From Psychroserpens burtonensis DSM 12212 (lineage in GTDB: Bacteria; Bacteroidota; Bacteroidia; Flavobacteriales; Flavobacteriaceae), in assembly GCF_000425305.1 (NCBI RefSeq), contig NZ_AUDE01000006.1, forward strand, positions 124,001 to 188,000: DNA of 64,000 bases. The letters are read 5' to 3'. Made by a program: the position numbers and the translations under genes. The notes under the pieces are model-generated. The model was given only the letters and a program-made list of their open reading frames with translations, was not told the DNA's origin and made no database searches. Below are positions 1-8,256 of the stretch, one piece after another. The stretch's first letter is position 1, and every line of letters starts with the position of its first letter.

Positions 1-92
1 GGTTGTAAATGTAGATTTTAAATTTTTCCAATTTATTTATTCCACATATTATTTATTATATTTGTAATTCCTTCTGATTAATATGGAAATAA

Positions 93-1316
93 ATGGAAAA
101 TCAAAATTTAGACGCTTTAAACTTAACTAACACTGTTTTTAATGTGTTAATCGAAAGTGTTGTAAATCATTTTAAGCTTAAACATAACATATTAATTAAG
201 TATAAAGATTCTCAATTATATGGTTTTGGAAACTATAATACTGAACAACCTAGCTTAAAAGGAGATTTTGAACTAATTATAAAAAGTTATGTCAACGGTA
301 AATATTTATATAATAAACAGCGAGAAGCTGCCTCTGGAAAACCAATTATCAAAATAAGTGGTGATTACAAAAATTTATTTTTTAAATATTTAGGTTTTCA
401 AAATATCACGGATTTTATTAAAAGTGACTTGTTTACTTCAAAACAGAGAATCAAACAACTAGAATTAATAACTAAAGGAGACAAAATTAACGAACACCAT
501 TATGTATGTTATTATTACGGAGAAGATAGTAAAATGAATAAGGGTCAAGTTATTATACATAATAATTGGAAAACCATAGAAATGATTTACGTGTATGTGA
601 ATGAAAAGGAGGAAAAAAATACGTACACATTTTATGGTAATATTACTCAGAGTGAAGACTTTGCACACATTAATACCAAATATTATGTAGGTAATAAAAA
701 GAGCGAAGGCGCAAAATTTATATTTTTTATTGGAAAATCATCACCAAATGAAAGACAGTATTTAATTGGGACGTATTGCGGATTTGACAAATACGATAGA
801 GCAATTTCTGGTAAAATGATTTTAAAAAAATATAACTCTAAAGCTGAAATTGAAGATGAAGCAAATGATAAATCTTTCGATCCAATACTTTGTCAAGAAT
901 TAAATAAAAATAGAACAGTAGTGGAGAGCAACATTAGGAAAAATCCTTTGCTATTTTCTAAAAAAAGTCCATTTGCTCAGGTTTTGACACGTACATCTGG
1001 AGATTATGTTTTTAAATTTGAAATAGAACAAACTAGGCACGAACTAAAATTAAAAATAGAAAAATACCACTTTAATATTATTAGTATAAATGATTCTATA
1101 ATAATTGAAGATGATAGAGTTACTGTATTAAACAAAGGGCAAATAATTAATTTTGATTTTTCAGTATCTGGGATGTTTCATTTACAAAAAATATCTATTT
1201 ATATCAATGCTATATATTTTGTAGAGAATGATAATAAAGTTACAGGCATTTTTAATGGTGTGGATATTAATAATAAAATTGTTTCTGGTAATTTATCTAT
1301 TGTAGCTATTAACTAA
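93..1316 (+). CDS. hypothetical protein with internal repeat
   Basis: No family recognised. The 407-residue product has no signal peptide or membrane helix, so it is probably cytoplasmic. The N-terminal ~125 residues look helical and include a GKPIIKISGDYKNLFFKYLG stretch (residues 82-101). The rest looks beta-rich and holds two copies of one motif: LIGTYCGFDKYDRAISGKMI (residues 224-243) and VTGIFNGVDINNKIVSGNL (383-401), which align as G-x3-G-x-D-x5-[IV]SG. This suggests two related beta domains. The coding sequence is very AT-rich compared with the core genes at the right of the window, which is compatible with recent acquisition. The ATG at 93 is the first in frame. The gene stands alone, with over 450 bases of gene-free DNA after it. 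That it is a real gene is likely; its function is unknown. Confidence 0.75.
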   Translation: MENQNLDALNLTNTVFNVLIESVVNHFKLKHNILIKYKDSQLYGFGNYNTEQPSLKGDFELIIKSYVNGKYLYNKQREAASGKPIIKISGDYKNLFFKYLGFQNITDFIKSDLFTSKQRIKQLELITKGDKINEHHYVCYYYGEDSKMNKGQVIIHNNWKTIEMIYVYVNEKEEKNTYTFYGNITQSEDFAHINTKYYVGNKKSEGAKFIFFIGKSSPNERQYLIGTYCGFDKYDRAISGKMILKKYNSKAEIEDEANDKSFDPILCQELNKNRTVVESNIRKNPLLFSKKSPFAQVLTRTSGDYVFKFEIEQTRHELKLKIEKYHFNIISINDSIIIEDDRVTVLNKGQIINFDFSVSGMFHLQKISIYINAIYFVENDNKVTGIFNGVDINNKIVSGNLSIVAIN

Positions 1317-1798
1317 GTTTCTCCACTTTTCTACTGCGTCCTTTCTTAATAGCATGTTTACTCGTATATCTACTATTTAATAAACAGGAGCTCGTTAACC
1401 TTGAATAATTTTGGCTAGCTCCTAATCTCATTCTTAAGTTTCATTAACATTTCAGAAGAAACTTTTAGAATAAATTTTTTCAAGAAACTGGAGAATAACT
1501 TTCGCTTTTCACCAAATTGAGGAACTATGATTCGTGAACTCAATAATATAAAATAGAAAGATTACTATCTGATTTAAATAAATCATTTAAAAGAATCATA
1601 TACATCATTCTAGGTTATTCTTCTGTTGTTAAAATTAGAGGAACCAATAAAGCATTTATAAAATTTCTTAAGTCTTTTGTACAACTTCAATGCTATGTTA
1701 AATGCTATCTAAATGTAGTCATTGAAAATACCATTCGTTAGTACTGATTAAAAAATCATCCCTTCCCTCCTGTTTTTAAATATATTAGTAATTTTACA
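1317..1798. other. gene-free stretch
   Basis: About 480 bases with frequent stops in all frames and no supported gene. A short inverted repeat (GGAGCT at about 1387 with AGCTCC at about 1423) could form a weak hairpin after the upstream gene, but it has no T-run. The sequence may be decayed coding DNA; nothing recognisable remains. Confidence 0.5.
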
Positions 1799-1831
1799 TT
1801 GTTTTATGGAACAAATTTTTACTTTTACGAC

Positions 1832-2950
1832 ATGAATTTTTTAAGTGTTTTTCCAGTATTAAGTGTGATTTTTGGACTGGTCCTAATGATTTTTATTCTA
1901 TTTAATAAATTTGGCCTTGGAAATAACAAAAGGATACGATATGTTTTATCCTTCTTACTATTTATTTATGTGATTACGGCATTAGACTACCATCTTTCAA
2001 TCACTAACCAAATACCTGTAACCTATTCGGGAGTCACCTACTTTTTCTATCATTTTACAGGGTTATTATTTTACTATTTCATAGCTCTTTACACCAAATC
2101 TGAAATAAATACAAAAAAATGGGTGCCTATAGTAGTTGGGTATACCCTACTCAGAATTTTAGTATTTCTTCCTTTTGATCAAAATCAAGATTTACAAGGT
2201 TTTGTAGCAGCTTTGGAGACTTCAAACTACGGCATATTGGTCTTAGTGGAATATATTTTGGTGAGTTCTATCAATATTGCACTTATGTTTCTTGCCTATA
2301 AGAAATTAAAAAAGGCGCCATTACTAATTGAATTAAATGAAAATCAAAAAAACCTTTACAAATGGATTAAGATTATCATAATCGCAATCGTATTCCTACA
2401 AATTATAGTTTTTGTGACCACAATTCTAGGCAGTTTAGATATTGGTAATTTTAATTTTTATCTAAAATTTGAAACACTCATCTATTCGATATTTTTCTTC
2501 ATATTCGCATTTTCTATAATGCATTTCCCCGTATTTGCTTATTCTGGAAATTTTGAAGATCTACCCACTTCTACTATTGAGAAATATGCAAAGTCATCAT
2601 TATCTGATTCTTCAGATCTTTTTGAAAAAATAAAAGCTATCGTAAATGAGGAAAAGATGTACTTAGACTTCGATTTAAAATTGAATACCATCGCTGAAAA
2701 ATTAGACCAATCCATTCATCACATATCACAGGCTATCAACCAGAATGCAAAAATGAGTTTTACTGATTTTATTAGCAGTTTTAGAATTGAAGAGGCCAAA
2801 AAGAAACTCATAGAGCCTAAACCAGATACAATATTTGCTATTTCTTTAGATGTAGGTTTTAATAGCAAAGCTGCTTTTTACACTGCTTTCAAAAAACACA
2901 CACAAATGACCCCTACCGAATTTAAAAAACTTTACAAGCCTATAGATTGA
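1832..2950 (+). CDS. AraC-family regulator with membrane domain
   Basis: Predicted membrane-anchored transcription factor. The N-terminal ~240 residues contain about seven hydrophobic helices; the C-terminal ~100 residues are an AraC-type double helix-turn-helix (first helix pair around LNTIAEKLDQSIHHISQAIN, then the conserved DVGFNSKAAFYTAFKKHTQ segment and the MTPTEFKK end). This architecture is common in flavobacteria, where the membrane part is thought to sense an envelope signal. The frame is open from a TTG at 1799, but the ATG at 1832 leads directly into the first membrane helix (MNFLSVFPVLSVIFGL) and is the better start. A strong terminator follows. Target genes are not evident; the next gene, a lipoprotein, has its own promoter. 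Confidence 0.88.
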   Translation: MNFLSVFPVLSVIFGLVLMIFILFNKFGLGNNKRIRYVLSFLLFIYVITALDYHLSITNQIPVTYSGVTYFFYHFTGLLFYYFIALYTKSEINTKKWVPIVVGYTLLRILVFLPFDQNQDLQGFVAALETSNYGILVLVEYILVSSINIALMFLAYKKLKKAPLLIELNENQKNLYKWIKIIIIAIVFLQIIVFVTTILGSLDIGNFNFYLKFETLIYSIFFFIFAFSIMHFPVFAYSGNFEDLPTSTIEKYAKSSLSDSSDLFEKIKAIVNEEKMYLDFDLKLNTIAEKLDQSIHHISQAINQNAKMSFTDFISSFRIEEAKKKLIEPKPDTIFAISLDVGFNSKAAFYTAFKKHTQMTPTEFKKLYKPID

Positions 2951-2985
2951 TATAACTTTGTAATTATATGATTTTTAACCACATT

Positions 2986-3020
2986 AAAAGTGTCTTCCCG
3001 ATAAATGAAGACACTTTTTT
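2986..3020 (+). terminator. rho-independent terminator
   Basis: Perfect 12-bp stem AAAAGTGTCTTC / GAAGACACTTTT with a 9-base loop followed by a T-run. It ends the AraC-type regulator transcript. It is the left part of a cassette repeated near 5641-5730. Confidence 0.85.
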
Positions 3021-3065
3021 TTGTTTGGGTTTATAGGGAGAAACACTATGGAGGTTATTTCAAAA

Positions 3066-3073
3066 TATATTTG
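3066..3073 (+). promoter_or_regulatory. Bacteroidota -7 promoter element
   Basis: TATATTTG matches the TAnnTTTG -7 consensus of the Bacteroidota primary sigma factor. It lies 32 bases before the ATG of the lipoprotein gene, a plausible short leader. No convincing -33 element. Confidence 0.6.
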
Positions 3074-3105
3074 CAACTTAATTTAAAAACTAAAAACATA
3101 CTTAA

Positions 3106-3639
3106 ATGAAAAATTTAAAATTGGTAGTGCTAATTGCTTTAGCACTTAATCTTGTCACTGTCTCTTGTAGTAGCGATGACGACAATAACGTTACACCTTC
3201 AGATAATGTAATGACTATAGAAGGAGAGCAAATTAGCATAGAAACTGCGGTTTTAGTGGGATATGGAGAAAATGATAATGGCAGTTTTGATTGGGACGTT
3301 AGCTTATTATCAGAAGGATTTGTAATCACTATATCAGAGCCAGAGAACACCACTGGAAATGGATCTAGTATATTTTTAGAGCTGAGCACAAATAGTGCAT
3401 CAGGTCTTGTGCCAGGGACCTATACATTTGCTAATGAAAGTTCAGCATTTAAATTGGTAAGTGCACAAGCAAGTACCAATTTAAATGCTGAAACCGGCGA
3501 TGGAAACTATTTTATTGCAACTAGCGGTACTGTAACCATAACTGGTACGGGTACTAATCAGGTTATAAAGGTAAATCTCGTAGGCGAGAATGGGAACAAC
3601 ATAACAGCCTCTTATAGCGGTTTATTGCAAACTGTCTAA
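3106..3639 (+). CDS. hypothetical lipoprotein
   Basis: A 177-residue predicted lipoprotein. The signal peptide MKNLKLVVLIALALNLVTVS ends in a lipobox-like VSC, with the lipidated cysteine followed by SSDDD, the acidic pattern that in Bacteroidetes can favour surface exposure. The mature part is Ser/Thr/Gly-rich with short predicted beta strands, and no catalytic motif is visible. It has its own promoter (3066-3073). The stop is followed by 69 bases before a broken barrel-protein gene. Function unknown. Confidence 0.8.
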   Translation: MKNLKLVVLIALALNLVTVSCSSDDDNNVTPSDNVMTIEGEQISIETAVLVGYGENDNGSFDWDVSLLSEGFVITISEPENTTGNGSSIFLELSTNSASGLVPGTYTFANESSAFKLVSAQASTNLNAETGDGNYFIATSGTVTITGTGTNQVIKVNLVGENGNNITASYSGLLQTV

Positions 3640-3708
3640 ATTATTTAAACATTACGTGTTATGCAACATTTAACTACAAATTAGACTTTAGAACAAAAAT
3701 TAAACTGA

Positions 3709-4221
3709 ATGAAAAGAGTTTTATTAACAATGGCTTTGTGTGGAATGGCTTTAATGGCTATATCTCAAACCGCTAGCGTAGAAAAATCGACTTACGGCAT
3801 TCAAACAAGATTTTTAGGGATTTGGGTTCACAATGAATCTAAACTCACAAACTCAATAGCATTAAGAACTGAAATCGGATTTGACAGCGGAATTTGGGGA
3901 GGAAGTTTCTACGATAGAACTAGATTTTTAATGACACCTGTTATTACACTCGAACCAAGACTATATTATAATTTGAATAAAAGAGTAAGGAAATCTCGTA
4001 GAATTGATGGGAATAGTGGAAATTTTATTTCTTTAAAAACCAGCTATCATCCAGATTGGTTTGTTATTTCTAATACGGAAAATGTTAGTGTAATTAGTGA
4101 TATTTCAATTATACCGACTTGAGGAATTAGAAGAAACGTCGGAAAACATTTTACTTATGAAACTGGAATTGGAATCGGTTATAGATATGTTTTCGCTAAA
4201 CTAGCACAGCTTTTGACTTAG
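3709..4221 (+). pseudogene. outer-membrane barrel protein gene interrupted by TGA
   Basis: The first 137 codons give a secreted protein (signal peptide MKRVLLTMALCGMALMAISQ, then strands such as SIALRTEIGFDSGIWGGSFY and EPRLYYNLNKRVRK). The frame meets TGA at 4120-4122, but the same frame continues for 32 further codons to TAG at 4219-4221, giving GIRRNVGKHFTYETGIGIGY followed by RYVF. The aromatic-glycine alternation and the RYVF end are typical of the last strands of Bacteroidetes outer-membrane barrels. The TGA sits before GIRRN, where a Trp (TGG) would suit, so a single G-to-A change explains the break. A 137-residue truncated product might still be made but would lack the closing strands. 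No shift of frame is needed. Confidence 0.75.
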
Positions 4222-4252
4222 CTCTTAAAAATAAATTAAAACTATAACAATT

Positions 4253-4810
4253 ATGAAAAAATTATTACTATTATCAACTATTGCAATTTTCGGAATATCA
4301 AATTTAATCAATGGTCAAAATATTGATTTCGGGTTTAAAACAGGTCTTAACATTTCAAACATAGCGGGAGGTGAAACAGATAGAAATAACTTATTTGTTT
4401 TTCACATTGGTGGGTTTGCTGAGTTTAAGATAAATGAAAAATTTTCACTTCAACCAGAGTTATTGTATTCTAGACAAGGTTCGGAAGTTGGAAATTCAGT
4501 AAAAATAAAATTAGATTATCTAGCAATACCTTTGATGGCAAAATATTATTTATCTAAAAAAATTAGTTTAGAAGCTGGGCCACAAATATCATTTTTAGTA
4601 AATGACAAATTTGATTTTAATGAGAGTTCAATCTCTGATGCTGATACAGACGCCTCAAGTTTTGATTTTGGACTTAATTTTGGTTTTGGATACAATATCA
4701 ATTCTAAGCTATCTACCCAAGTTCGATATAATTATGGCATTACAACGATTAGTGAAAATCCGGATATTAAAAATAGTGTGTTTCAAATTTCATTGGGGTA
4801 CAGATTATAA
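4253..4810 (+). CDS. porin family outer-membrane beta-barrel protein
   Basis: A 185-residue secreted barrel protein of the OMP_b-brl (PorT-like) type. The signal peptide MKKLLLLSTIAIFGISNLIN(GQ) is followed by the family opening FGFKTGLNISN, then alternating amphipathic strands (FAEFKINEKFSLQPELLYSR, IPLMAKYYLSKKISLEAGPQ) and a C-terminal strand ending in YRL, the usual aromatic-rich barrel end. It probably sits in the outer membrane as a small eight-stranded barrel; ligand unknown. It lies 31 bases after the broken barrel gene and is closed by a perfect hairpin terminator, so the two were probably co-transcribed. Confidence 0.85.
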   Translation: MKKLLLLSTIAIFGISNLINGQNIDFGFKTGLNISNIAGGETDRNNLFVFHIGGFAEFKINEKFSLQPELLYSRQGSEVGNSVKIKLDYLAIPLMAKYYLSKKISLEAGPQISFLVNDKFDFNESSISDADTDASSFDFGLNFGFGYNINSKLSTQVRYNYGITTISENPDIKNSVFQISLGYRL

Positions 4811-4829
4811 AGAATACCACCTCTAAAGT

Positions 4830-4863
4830 AAGAAGACACCTTAATTATAAGGTGTCTTCTTGT
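4830..4863 (+). terminator. rho-independent terminator
   Basis: Perfect stem AAGAAGACACCTT / AAGGTGTCTTCTT (13 bp) with a 6-base loop, 19 bases after the porin-like gene. The T-run after it is short. Confidence 0.75.
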
Positions 4864-5640
4864 TCCTAACTATGTTATCGTAAAATAAGTTGACTAATAA
4901 TCGATTCAAAAGCATGAAAAAAAGTAACGCCAGTAGGTAACAACGTTTCTCCTTTATTGCTAGTTCTAGTTCATTTGCGAAAACCTACAGGGATTTTCTA
5001 TTCAGTCTGTATCAACTGCATGAGGTATTCAAACGCGCTACACCTGAGCAAAGCGTGCTGCCGCAGCAGACCAAATAAAACAATGTTGCATTTAAGCTTG
5101 GTCATTTTCCATTCTAGTTTGTTATTGACAATTTCTGTTACTAAGACTATGCAAACAAATCACAACGTTATAGAATAAAAAAGCAACCTCGCTTTCAGCA
5201 CAACATTAAATAATTAAAATTGTATAAATTAAGAATGTTGAACAGCTAGAGAATCTACGACAACGAAACGTTTGATTTTCTAACTTTATGACGCTAACAA
5301 ACCTCATTATATTCCGAGAATGTATTGAGGTTTTTTTTTAGTGTGTTCATATTTATTATTTTTCAATGGTCTTATGCTTTTTTCTTTTAATGTTTCCCTT
5401 AGGTTATAAAATTTTGAATAGGCTCGTTATATCTATTAAAGTATAAATGGCTATAAATTTGAAATATTCTTGACTCTTCTTTTAACGTTATCCCCTTTCT
5501 TTTGACAATAAAAATAGTAATCGTGATGCTTTTGGGTAGTATACATAACAGATAGATGTATAATTAATTGTTTATGAGGCGTATTAAATACACTATCATT
5601 ATTTATTCAAACTATTGATTAAAAGCATTTTATGGTTTTA
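4864..5640. other. gene-free stretch with locally odd composition
   Basis: About 780 bases without a supported gene. An open frame at 4957-5178 gives a Cys-rich, low-plausibility peptide and is rejected. Bases 5025-5080 are distinctly richer in G+C than the surroundings (around CGCTACACCTGAGCAAAGCG), as if a piece of foreign DNA survives there. A small terminator-like hairpin lies at 5299-5339 with no gene before it, which suggests that a gene once ended here. Confidence 0.45.
5299..5339 (+). terminator. orphan terminator-like hairpin
   Basis: AACCTCA (about 5299-5306) pairs with TGAGGTT (5326-5332) and is followed by a T-run of about nine. No intact gene ends upstream, so it may be the relic end of a lost gene. 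Confidence 0.5.
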
Positions 5641-5732
5641 AAAATGTCTTCCCTATAAACGAAGACACTTTTTTTTGTTTGGTATTATAGGGAGAATCAT
5701 TAAAATGATCTTGTCTAAATATATTTGCACCA
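5641..5732 (+). repeat. terminator-promoter repeat, copy B
   Basis: Second copy of the cassette at 2986-3075: GTCTTCCC[T/G]ATAAA hairpin, T-run, GTTTGG, TATAGGGAGAA and AAATATATTTGCA. Here the hairpin stem has lost one G (TGTCTTC / GAAGACA), so it is weaker than copy A. Confidence 0.7.
5720..5727 (+). promoter_or_regulatory. Bacteroidota -7 promoter element
   Basis: TATATTTG matches TAnnTTTG. It lies inside the longest open frame that could be assigned to the next gene, so the true start of that gene must be downstream of it; this supports the GTG at 5762. Confidence 0.6.
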
Positions 5733-5761
5733 TCAATTATAAACGAACAAAAATAAATCCA

Positions 5762-6211
5762 GTGAAAAAAGATTCTAAAAAATTAAAAAGAGGTATCAGA
5801 GCGATTGTAATCATTAGTCTTTTAAACATTACAAGTCTGTTATTAATTTCTATGGGAAGTAATACTTCTCTTGAGAAAGACCAAACAAACCTGCTATTCA
5901 ACAAGTGGCATCTAGAGACCTATAAAATAGAAAGTAAGTTGTATCCACCCAACAAAAAGGAAAAAGACGATTACATTCTCTTTAAAAAAGACATGACTTT
6001 CACTTCAAAATCAGAAGGTAAAGAAGACGAAGGAACCTTTATCCTAAATACAAACGGTGCTTACGTTGTAATGAGCGATAAAAATGGTGAAAAGATAAAA
6101 GCCTATATCATTTCAATATCAAATAACTCTTTAATACTGAAGTATGATATTAATGAAATTAAGGATGTTGAAGTTCATTATAATAGCGCGAATCAAATTC
6201 AAAAATTATGA
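5762..6211 (+). CDS. lipocalin-like domain protein, membrane-anchored
   Basis: About 149 residues from a GTG start at 5762. The open frame extends upstream to 5675, but that part overlaps a terminator hairpin and a -7 promoter element, so it cannot be translated from this transcript. The protein has a basic N-terminus, one hydrophobic segment (AIVIISLLNITSLLLISMG) and then a domain beginning LLFNKWHLETYKIESKLYPP with DYILFKKDMTFTSKSEGKED and GTFILN strands, the usual pattern of the small lipocalin-like domains of Bacteroidetes. Ligand unknown. The stop overlaps the next start by four bases (ATGA), so the two genes are translationally coupled. Confidence 0.7.
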   Translation: MKKDSKKLKRGIRAIVIISLLNITSLLLISMGSNTSLEKDQTNLLFNKWHLETYKIESKLYPPNKKEKDDYILFKKDMTFTSKSEGKEDEGTFILNTNGAYVVMSDKNGEKIKAYIISISNNSLILKYDINEIKDVEVHYNSANQIQKL

Positions 6212-7281
6212 AAAAATTTATTAGTATTTTATTTGTGTTTTTTAGTTATAGTTCATCTTTTTCGCAGACGACTATAGATCTAAAAATAGTTCCATTCGAG
6301 ATTGCGAATCAAAATTTTTATATAGACAACGTTATAGATAATCGTCAAGAGCTCCACCTTGGAGTTATAGAAAATAAGTCTAATAAGAAAGTGACATTAC
6401 GTTTTGAGAATGGCACTGCTACAACAATCAAAAACTTTATGGATGCCGCTCTGCCTAAATCAGGTGACAGAGTTCCGATAACTTTAAGGGTTAATCATTT
6501 GAAAATTGAAGAAGCACAAACAAGTATCGATAAGAGAACGGCTAGAGTTTATATAGAGCTCCATTTCTATGCAGAAAACGGAGAAGAACTTTATAAAGTC
6601 GTTCATTACGAAGATCAGGTTTTTCCAGTATCTAATTTATCTGAAATTTACGAAACCCACGAACAAAGAATCCGAGCAGCATTAGAATATTGCTTATGGA
6701 GTTTCATTAATGCACAAAAAGTAAATACAACTCATAATCTGATAAAAGATGACGTACTGGATAACGCTAATTCAACTAAAAAAGCATCCACGTTTGAAGC
6801 CTATGTCCCTTTAGGTAAGTGGGTTAATATGTTAACATTCCAAAGAGTGACAGATAAATATAATGAGGGTTGGAATGTAGAATATACTGGGTTTTCAGAC
6901 AATGACAAGGACCTTATTATTCCTTTTGTAATAGGCTTTGGTCAATCTAAATCTAAATCAGATATAGTACGAGAGCGTGGGTATAGTTCTGTTGATTCAT
7001 ATGTCCTCGGTTTTGGATTCAATGGCTTTATCAAAATAACACCTGGTGTTTATGTCGATCTTGGTTTAAATGTACCTCTCGGACTGGAAGTGTTAAGAGA
7101 TCTGGAAGACAATAAATCAACCAACTTTTTAATAGGTCTCAGTGCTAATCAGGGAGTGAAAATAATTCCTTGGAAAGATTTTGGAATTGTCATTGGAGCA
7201 GGAATTTTTCAAAGGTGGCAGACCTCTAAAGTAATCAATAGAAATTTTGGGTTTGCATTGGAATTAGGAATTAATTTTTAA
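6208..7281 (+). CDS. secreted hypothetical protein
   Basis: A 357-residue exported protein with signal peptide MKKFISILFVFFSYSSSFSQ. The first ~180 residues form an alpha/beta domain (DLKIVPFEIANQNFYIDNVI, a helix-rich AALEYCLWSFINAQ near residue 165). The C-terminal ~160 residues have alternating strands (SYVLGFGFNGFIKITPGVYV, FGFALELGINF) resembling an outer-membrane barrel. It overlaps the lipocalin-like gene by four bases, so the pair probably act together in the envelope. No enzymatic motif is visible and no known family is claimed. Confidence 0.75.
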   Translation: MKKFISILFVFFSYSSSFSQTTIDLKIVPFEIANQNFYIDNVIDNRQELHLGVIENKSNKKVTLRFENGTATTIKNFMDAALPKSGDRVPITLRVNHLKIEEAQTSIDKRTARVYIELHFYAENGEELYKVVHYEDQVFPVSNLSEIYETHEQRIRAALEYCLWSFINAQKVNTTHNLIKDDVLDNANSTKKASTFEAYVPLGKWVNMLTFQRVTDKYNEGWNVEYTGFSDNDKDLIIPFVIGFGQSKSKSDIVRERGYSSVDSYVLGFGFNGFIKITPGVYVDLGLNVPLGLEVLRDLEDNKSTNFLIGLSANQGVKIIPWKDFGIVIGAGIFQRWQTSKVINRNFGFALELGINF

Positions 7282-7339
7282 TTTCATTATCGAGACGCAT
7301 AAGCCATAATTATACAACGAAAATTAAAACAGTCATAAA

Positions 7340-8224
7340 ATGAGTTTTACACGATTTCTATCCTTATTTGAAGAGTCTCAAATAATGACCTTCATTGGCT
7401 ATTTTTTTATTTTCAATATTAGCCTAATTTTCATTGAAACATTGATAGATTTAATTACCTCAAAAAAAAGAAGATGGAAAGATACAGGTGCTAATTTTTT
7501 AATTTTTATAACAAATCAGTTTCTAGAAAAAACAATAGTCGGTTCCATTGGGGTTATATGTTTAATGCCTTTTTATTGGCTGACTCCACTTTCTATACCC
7601 ATGAACCTACTGACTTGGGTTCTTGCATTTTTTGCCGCAGATTTGACCTATTATTGGATGCATAGAATAGAGCACGAACAAAGAATTTTATGGGCTTTGC
7701 ATAGTGTGCATCATTCTTCTAAAGATTATAATTTAAGCATTTCGTTCCGGTTGAGTATTATAGAAGGTTTTATAGAATGGATATTTTTAATTCCAATGAT
7801 ACTCATAGGTTTTAGCCCTTTTCAAGCTATAGTAGGTCTGATTCTAGTTGCTCAATTTCAAACATGGATACATACAGAACGTATTGGTAAACTAGGTTGG
7901 CTAGATAAGGTTTTTAATACACCCTCTGTACATCGTGTACATCACGGTTCAAATAAAAAATATTTGGACAAAAATTATGGTGGTTTTTTGATTATTTGGG
8001 ATCACATATTTGGAACCTATCAAAAGGAAGAAGAACAAGTTATTTATGGGTTAACAAAAGGTATAAACACCAACAACCCACTGTTAATTAATGTGATAGA
8101 ATTTAAGAGCATCATAAAAGATCTAAAAAAGTGTAAATCATGGAAAGATCGATTTAAGATAATCTTTGGGAATTTATCATGGAGACCAGTTTATTTCAAG
8201 GAAGAATCTAAAAAAATATATTAA
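7340..8224 (+). CDS. fatty acid hydroxylase / sterol desaturase superfamily
   Basis: Membrane-bound di-iron oxygenase of the fatty acid hydroxylase superfamily, 294 residues. The histidine clusters that hold the iron pair are present: HRIEH (108-112), HSVHH (121-125), an isolated H178 and HRVHH (198-202). Hydrophobic helices precede and separate them. Members hydroxylate or desaturate lipids, for example sterols, carotenoids or alkylglycerols; the substrate cannot be read from the sequence. It lies 58 bases after the secreted protein and 32 bases before a DUF418-type gene, all on the plus strand. Confidence 0.88.
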   Translation: MSFTRFLSLFEESQIMTFIGYFFIFNISLIFIETLIDLITSKKRRWKDTGANFLIFITNQFLEKTIVGSIGVICLMPFYWLTPLSIPMNLLTWVLAFFAADLTYYWMHRIEHEQRILWALHSVHHSSKDYNLSISFRLSIIEGFIEWIFLIPMILIGFSPFQAIVGLILVAQFQTWIHTERIGKLGWLDKVFNTPSVHRVHHGSNKKYLDKNYGGFLIIWDHIFGTYQKEEEQVIYGLTKGINTNNPLLINVIEFKSIIKDLKKCKSWKDRFKIIFGNLSWRPVYFKEESKKIY

Positions 8225-8256
8225 TAGATTAACATTTTGCAAACTAAAAATACGTA

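Larger units (their letters stand above)
2986..3075 (+). repeat. terminator-promoter repeat, copy A
   Basis: About 90 bases made of a GAAGACAC hairpin terminator, a GTTTGG...TATAGGGAGAA segment and an AAATATATTTGCA promoter element. Copy B is at 5641-5732. The first ~50 bases of the two copies differ at only a handful of positions; the stretch between TAGGGAGAA and the promoter element is diverged. Confidence 0.7.

Noticed and set aside
1387-1430. GGAGCT/AGCTCC inverted repeat considered as a terminator
   Set aside because: Stem is only six pairs with a long loop and no T-run.
4957-5178. 73-codon open frame in the 4.9-5.2 kb gap
   Set aside because: Cys-rich, low-complexity peptide with no start context and no family resemblance; overlaps the odd-composition stretch.
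5675-5761. Upstream extension of the lipocalin-like gene from 5675
   Set aside because: It runs through a terminator T-run region and a TATATTTG promoter; the GTG at 5762 fits better.
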